NCBI GenBank assembly: GCA_947630095.1
Contig: CANRGI010000009.1
Location: 1-16,362 of the forward strand
Length of the DNA stretch: 16,362 bases
Origin: an uncultured Bacilli bacterium
GTDB lineage: Bacteria > Bacillota_I > Bacilli_A > RF39 > UBA660
Direction of reading: 5' to 3'
The notes under the pieces are model-generated. The model saw nothing but the letters and a program-made list of their open reading frames with translations, was not told the origin of the DNA and searched no databases. The translations under genes were made by a program, and so were the position numbers. Positions 13,595 through 16,362 of the stretch are shown piece by piece. Each line of letters opens with the position of its first letter. Within the stretch, counting starts at the first letter, position 1.

Positions 13595-14441
13595 AAGTTA
13601 TTTCTTTTATTGTTTCATTTTTTATTGAATTAATGATTATTAGATTAATTTTATCATAATTAGGTATATTATGATCTAGTTTAACTGATTTAAATAAACT
13701 TATCTTTTTATAATATTCTTCTATATTATCTTTATTAAAATCGTCTATTCCAAAATGTTTTTTAAGTAAATCTTTATAATAAGTATTTAATTTATCTAAT
13801 ATGTAAATGGCTACTTCGTCTAAGGGAATAACCTCTTCTTTTATTATGGTCATACTTGCTAGATTAAAGGCTACAGTTTTGTCTTCTATTTTAGGCCATA
13901 AAATACCTGGAGTATCTATTAAATCAAATTTGTTATCTATTTTTATTACATTTATATTTTTAGTAACTCCTGGTTTATTTCCAACTTCTGTGCTTTTTTT
14001 GCCTACTAATTTATTGATTAAAGTACTTTTACCTACATTAGATACACCTATTATCATTACCCTAGGTCGTTTAGGTAATAAACCTTTTTCTTTCCTTTTA
14101 GCATTTTCTACTTGCATTAATGTATCTACTGCATTTATGATATTAGATTTAATTTTAGTATCATTTTTACTAGATGTTATTACAACATTACCTTTAGATT
14201 TATAATAATTAATCCATTTATTAGTTTCTACTTTATCACATAAATCATATTTTGAAAAAACTAATATTTTATTTTTATCTTTAGTTAAAACATCTAAATC
14301 TGTATTATAAGAACTTTTTGGTATTCTAGCATCTATTACATTTATAACTATATCTATAAGTGGTAATTTTTCTAATATTAATCTTTTGGCTTTTGCCATA
14401 TGGCCTGGGTAAAAATTTATATTTGATTTATTTTCGTTCAT
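13581..14441 (-). CDS. rbgA: Ribosome biogenesis GTPase RbgA (YlqF)
   Basis: 286 residues. It is a circularly permuted GTPase that acts late in assembly of the large ribosomal subunit. It begins with the family signature FYPGHMAKAKR (10-20) and the DVVINVxDAR-like IVINVIDARIP (31-41). The GTPase motifs come in permuted order: G4 FSKYDL (62-67), G5-like TSSK (89-92), G1 GVSNVGKST (132-140), G2 PGVTK (157-161), G3 DTPGILWPK (176-184). G4 has Ser in place of the usual Asn of NKxD. The C-terminal domain is shorter and more divergent than in Bacillus. The ATG at 14441 has GGAG at eight bases; the GTG at 14450 overlaps that RBS. It lies 47 bases after the upstream gene and is probably cotranscribed. 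Confidence 0.93.
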   Translation of the reverse strand: MNENKSNINFYPGHMAKAKRLILEKLPLIDIVINVIDARIPKSSYNTDLDVLTKDKNKILVFSKYDLCDKVETNKWINYYKSKGNVVITSSKNDTKIKSNIINAVDTLMQVENAKRKEKGLLPKRPRVMIIGVSNVGKSTLINKLVGKKSTEVGNKPGVTKNINVIKIDNKFDLIDTPGILWPKIEDKTVAFNLASMTIIKEEVIPLDEVAIYILDKLNTYYKDLLKKHFGIDDFNKDNIEEYYKKISLFKSVKLDHNIPNYDKINLIIINSIKNETIKEITFDRL

Positions 14442-14488
14442 TTTTATCACTCCAATTTTCTTTTTTACTTACATACTACCTTCTTCAT

Positions 14489-14896
14489 TTATTTTATATT
14501 TTTTTCTAATTCACTAAGTGACTTTGATTTTTTTATAGTTTCACTAGATATTTCGATTAAATTATCATTAACTGCAACATAATGGACTATTTCTATATTT
14601 GATATGTCCATAGACTTTTTTATTTCATTTTCTATATAGTGAAGTTGTATACAATGTGGAGATTTATCTACAGTTGCAAATACTATTTTTTCAATATTTG
14701 TTCTGCTAATCATACCTATAATTTTAGTTATTACCATATTTATATGTATTTCTTCTAAGCATACATCATAAATTACATTTGATAATTTTGTAAGTTTTTC
14801 ATAGGCTTTTGGTTCCATAAACTTTAGACAACTCCCAACGATTACCATTATTTTTTGTGTGTCATAGACGTTAGTTTTCATTAAATCTTTTTGCAT
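14489..14896 (-). CDS. Unknown small protein (135 aa)
   Basis: I cannot assign a family. The protein looks alpha/beta with no membrane segment. It has three cysteines (C23, C46, C82), a compact conserved-looking block TVDKSPHCIQLHYIENE (75-91), and an end that reads IEISSETIKKSKSLSELEK. The cysteine and histidines around 80-86 might bind a metal or cofactor; this is a guess. The RBS is AAGGAGAAG. A TATAAT at 14939-14944 is a possible -10 with no good -35. It is followed by rbgA on the same strand. Confidence 0.7.
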   Translation of the reverse strand: MQKDLMKTNVYDTQKIMVIVGSCLKFMEPKAYEKLTKLSNVIYDVCLEEIHINMVITKIIGMISRTNIEKIVFATVDKSPHCIQLHYIENEIKKSMDISNIEIVHYVAVNDNLIEISSETIKKSKSLSELEKNIK

Positions 14897-14969
14897 ATTG
14901 TACTTCTCCTTTTACTGATTTAATTTCTTTTAATATATATTATAATGAAATATTTTTAAAAGTAAATTA

Positions 14970-15473
14970 TTACTTTTTATTAAATCTTATAAGTGCGACT
15001 GTACCAGAGATAATTTCTAGTGCATTACCTACAATACAAGCATAAGCACCAACTTTGAAATTATAATATATCCATATAAATGCTGCGACTATAAATACTA
15101 TTCTTAATACTTTAGTGTTTTTAACATAAGAAGATATTGTATAAAATATTGTAATTATTATTGGTATTAATGATAATAAGTCTTTATAATTTAAAATTCA
15201 AAATATAATTAATAAACTTACAAAACCTATAAGATAATAAAGCGGTATTTCTTTATTCTTTTTATTTTCTCTATAAAAAACAAAACATCTAATTGTAGAA
15301 ATTAAATTCATTGAACTAGCATCTAATACTCCTAGTAAAAAATAAGATGCTGTATAGGCTAGATTTGCTAGACATTGAAAAAATAATATTTTATATTGTT
15401 TTTGTGCTTGAATACTAAATACCCAAAAGAAAATTGCTAAAAAAACTATTAACTGTCCAATTATGTTTTGCAT
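14970..15473 (-). pseudogene. YgjV-like membrane protein gene with in-frame TGA
   Basis: The first 91 codons (15473 to 15201) encode hydrophobic segments starting MQNIIGQLIVFLAIFFWVFS. A TGA follows at 15198-15200. The same frame then continues for 75 more codons with no other stop (ILNYKDLLSLIPIIITI, WIYYNFKVGAYACIVGN, IISGTVALIRF) to TAA at 14970-14972. Together they give about 167 residues, the length and layout of YgjV-family inner membrane proteins. From memory of that family the missing residue is probably Gly, so GGA to TGA would be a single change. RBS AAGGAG is intact. Options are a recent nonsense mutation, a sequencing error, or readthrough. Confidence 0.75.
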
Positions 15474-15562
15474 ATAATAACTCCTTATATCTCTTTTCTA
15501 TTTTATATCTAATATTATTTTACTAAATTTTTATGTAAAAGTAAAAAGAAAAATATAGGCAA

Positions 15563-15599
15563 AAGAAAAAAACATACCACTTTTTATTTAGTGATATGC
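15563..15599 (-). terminator. Intrinsic terminator of the surface protein gene
   Basis: The stem CATATCACT/AGTGGTATG (15590-15598 with 15573-15581, one G-T pair) has an 8-base loop and a T-run follows on the minus strand. It ends the gene at 15613 and separates it from the YgjV-like gene. Confidence 0.85.
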
Positions 15600-15612
15600 T
15601 TTATAATTATTA

Positions 15613-16362
15613 TTAATTATTTTTGCTTAATTTTCTTAAACCTAAACCAAGAGCAATTACACTAATTAAACCTACGAATACATAAGTTAAAATGTTATCT
15701 CCAGTTTGAGGGTTAGTTGCATTTTCTACTATTGCAACAAAATTTGCTACAACTGTTACAGAACTTTCAGGCATTTCAAATTTACCATCTGTAACTGTTA
15801 CTTCTTTTCCTTCGTTATCTAAAACAGTTAATTTTTCTAATTTATAACCTTCTTTTGGAGTAACTGTTACAGTAACAGTATCTTCTGCTTCAGCAGTTGT
15901 TTTATCAACTTCAACACTACCGTTTTCGCTTTCTTCTACAGTAACTGTGTATTTAACTGTTTTTCCAGTAGCATAAGTTACATTTGTACTAGTTCCAGTA
16001 ACACTTGCACCATTAGCAAAAGTTACATTACCACCAAATGATAATTTAGCACCTTCTTTAACATTTATAGATACACCTTCAGGAATAGTTATATCTTCAG
16101 TTATTTCCTCTTCACCAGCATTTAAAGTTATATCTTCAATTCCTAAATCTTCTACTGCTTCTAAAGCATCTTCAAGTGTTAGATAGTAGTAAGCATCTTT
16201 ACCATTAGATGCAGTAACTGGGAATTTTGCTTCATATGTTATTTTAACATATCTAGTTTCTGTTTCACTGCTATTATTTGTATATGTCCAAGCCCATACT
16301 GTATAACTATCTTCTGATATACTGAATATATAGTCTTTACCATATTCTAAAGAACCTTCTGC
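15613..16362 (-). CDS. Sortase-type cell-surface protein, C-terminal part
   Basis: The frame is open from the right edge to TAA at 15613-15615; 249 residues are visible and the start lies outside the window. It ends in a cell-wall sorting signal: NPQTGDN (coding from 15714), a hydrophobic stretch (ILTYVFVGLISVIALGLGL) and a basic tail RKLSKNN. Before it is a bacterial repeat domain of InlB B-repeat type (GSVEVDKTTAEAEDTVTVTV, then PKEGYKLEKLTV and FEMPESSVTVVANF). Further upstream is a beta-helix-like stretch (DITIPEGVSINVKEGAKLSF). It would be exported and anchored to peptidoglycan by a sortase; no sortase gene is visible here. The likely role is adhesion or surface display. Confidence 0.85.
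   Translation of the reverse strand, partial: AEGSLEYGKDYIFSISEDSYTVWAWTYTNNSSETETRYVKITYEAKFPVTASNGKDAYYYLTLEDALEAVEDLGIEDITLNAGEEEITEDITIPEGVSINVKEGAKLSFGGNVTFANGASVTGTSTNVTYATGKTVKYTVTVEESENGSVEVDKTTAEAEDTVTVTVTPKEGYKLEKLTVLDNEGKEVTVTDGKFEMPESSVTVVANFVAIVENATNPQTGDNILTYVFVGLISVIALGLGLRKLSKNN

Noticed and set aside
13807..14205. Plus-strand reading frame of 132 codons inside rbgA
   Set aside because: It is antisense to the conserved GTPase domains, and its hydrophobic composition reflects the complementary strand.
14970..15473. Mycoplasma-type code with TGA as Trp
   Set aside because: Trp is encoded by TGG in the genes checked, mutS and ftsW contain no in-frame TGA, and the residue expected at this TGA is more likely Gly than Trp.

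Overview
The window is very AT-rich and looks chromosomal, from a low-GC Gram-positive bacterium. Evidence is the AGGAGG-type ribosome binding sites, TTGACA-17-TATAAT promoters (often with an extended TGn -10), and housekeeping genes of Firmicutes type (MutS, an FtsW/RodA/SpoVE protein, type-2 peptide deformylase, RbgA). An NPQTG-anchored surface protein and many small zinc-ribbon membrane proteins fit uncultured gut Bacilli of the RF39/Mollicutes-related kind that keep a cell wall; this placement is inference. TGG encodes Trp in the genes examined and no in-frame TGA occurs inside the long conserved genes, so a Mycoplasma-type code is unlikely.

Left end (1-1011). This is the most interesting part. 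A ToxN/AbiQ-family toxin gene (287-805, minus strand) is preceded by its own promoter, an array of three 36-37 nt repeats, an intrinsic terminator and a ribosome binding site. That is the layout of a type III toxin-antitoxin system: the repeats are the RNA antitoxin and the toxin is an endoribonuclease. A second, diverged copy of the whole control region (promoter, 5' hairpin, three repeats, terminator) lies at about 80-280 just downstream of the toxin. It is not followed by a toxin ribosome binding site but by an unrelated strong promoter, so it looks like an orphan antitoxin RNA. The repeats fold on paper into a pseudoknot, and one unit carries a compensatory base-pair change.

Accessory operon (1012-6129, minus strand). 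Closely packed genes run from an extended -10 promoter that overlaps the mutS stop codon. They encode two duplicated zinc-ribbon membrane proteins, a divergent Lgt-like membrane protein, three more zinc-ribbon membrane proteins, an MmcQ/YjbR-like protein and a DUF3592-like protein, followed after a short gap by a DUF4026-like protein that may have its own promoter.

Centre (6179-10310). mutS and an ftsW/rodA/spoVE gene lie on the minus strand with a terminator between them. The ftsW-type gene appears to be transcribed with almost no leader and has no Shine-Dalgarno. Divergent from it is a 63-residue Gly/Tyr/Asn-rich membrane peptide similar in style to YjcZ proteins.

Right part (10311-16362). 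A 73-residue protein sits under a consensus promoter. A LysR-type regulator is divergent from peptide deformylase, and an acidic-tailed membrane protein follows. Then come a 205-residue unknown under a consensus promoter, rbgA with an unknown 135-residue gene upstream, a YgjV-like membrane protein gene interrupted by one in-frame TGA, and the 3' end of a sortase-type surface protein that enters from beyond the right edge.

Only two stretches exceed about 200 bases without a protein gene, 1-286 and 806-1011, and both are explained by the antitoxin RNA arrays and their promoters.
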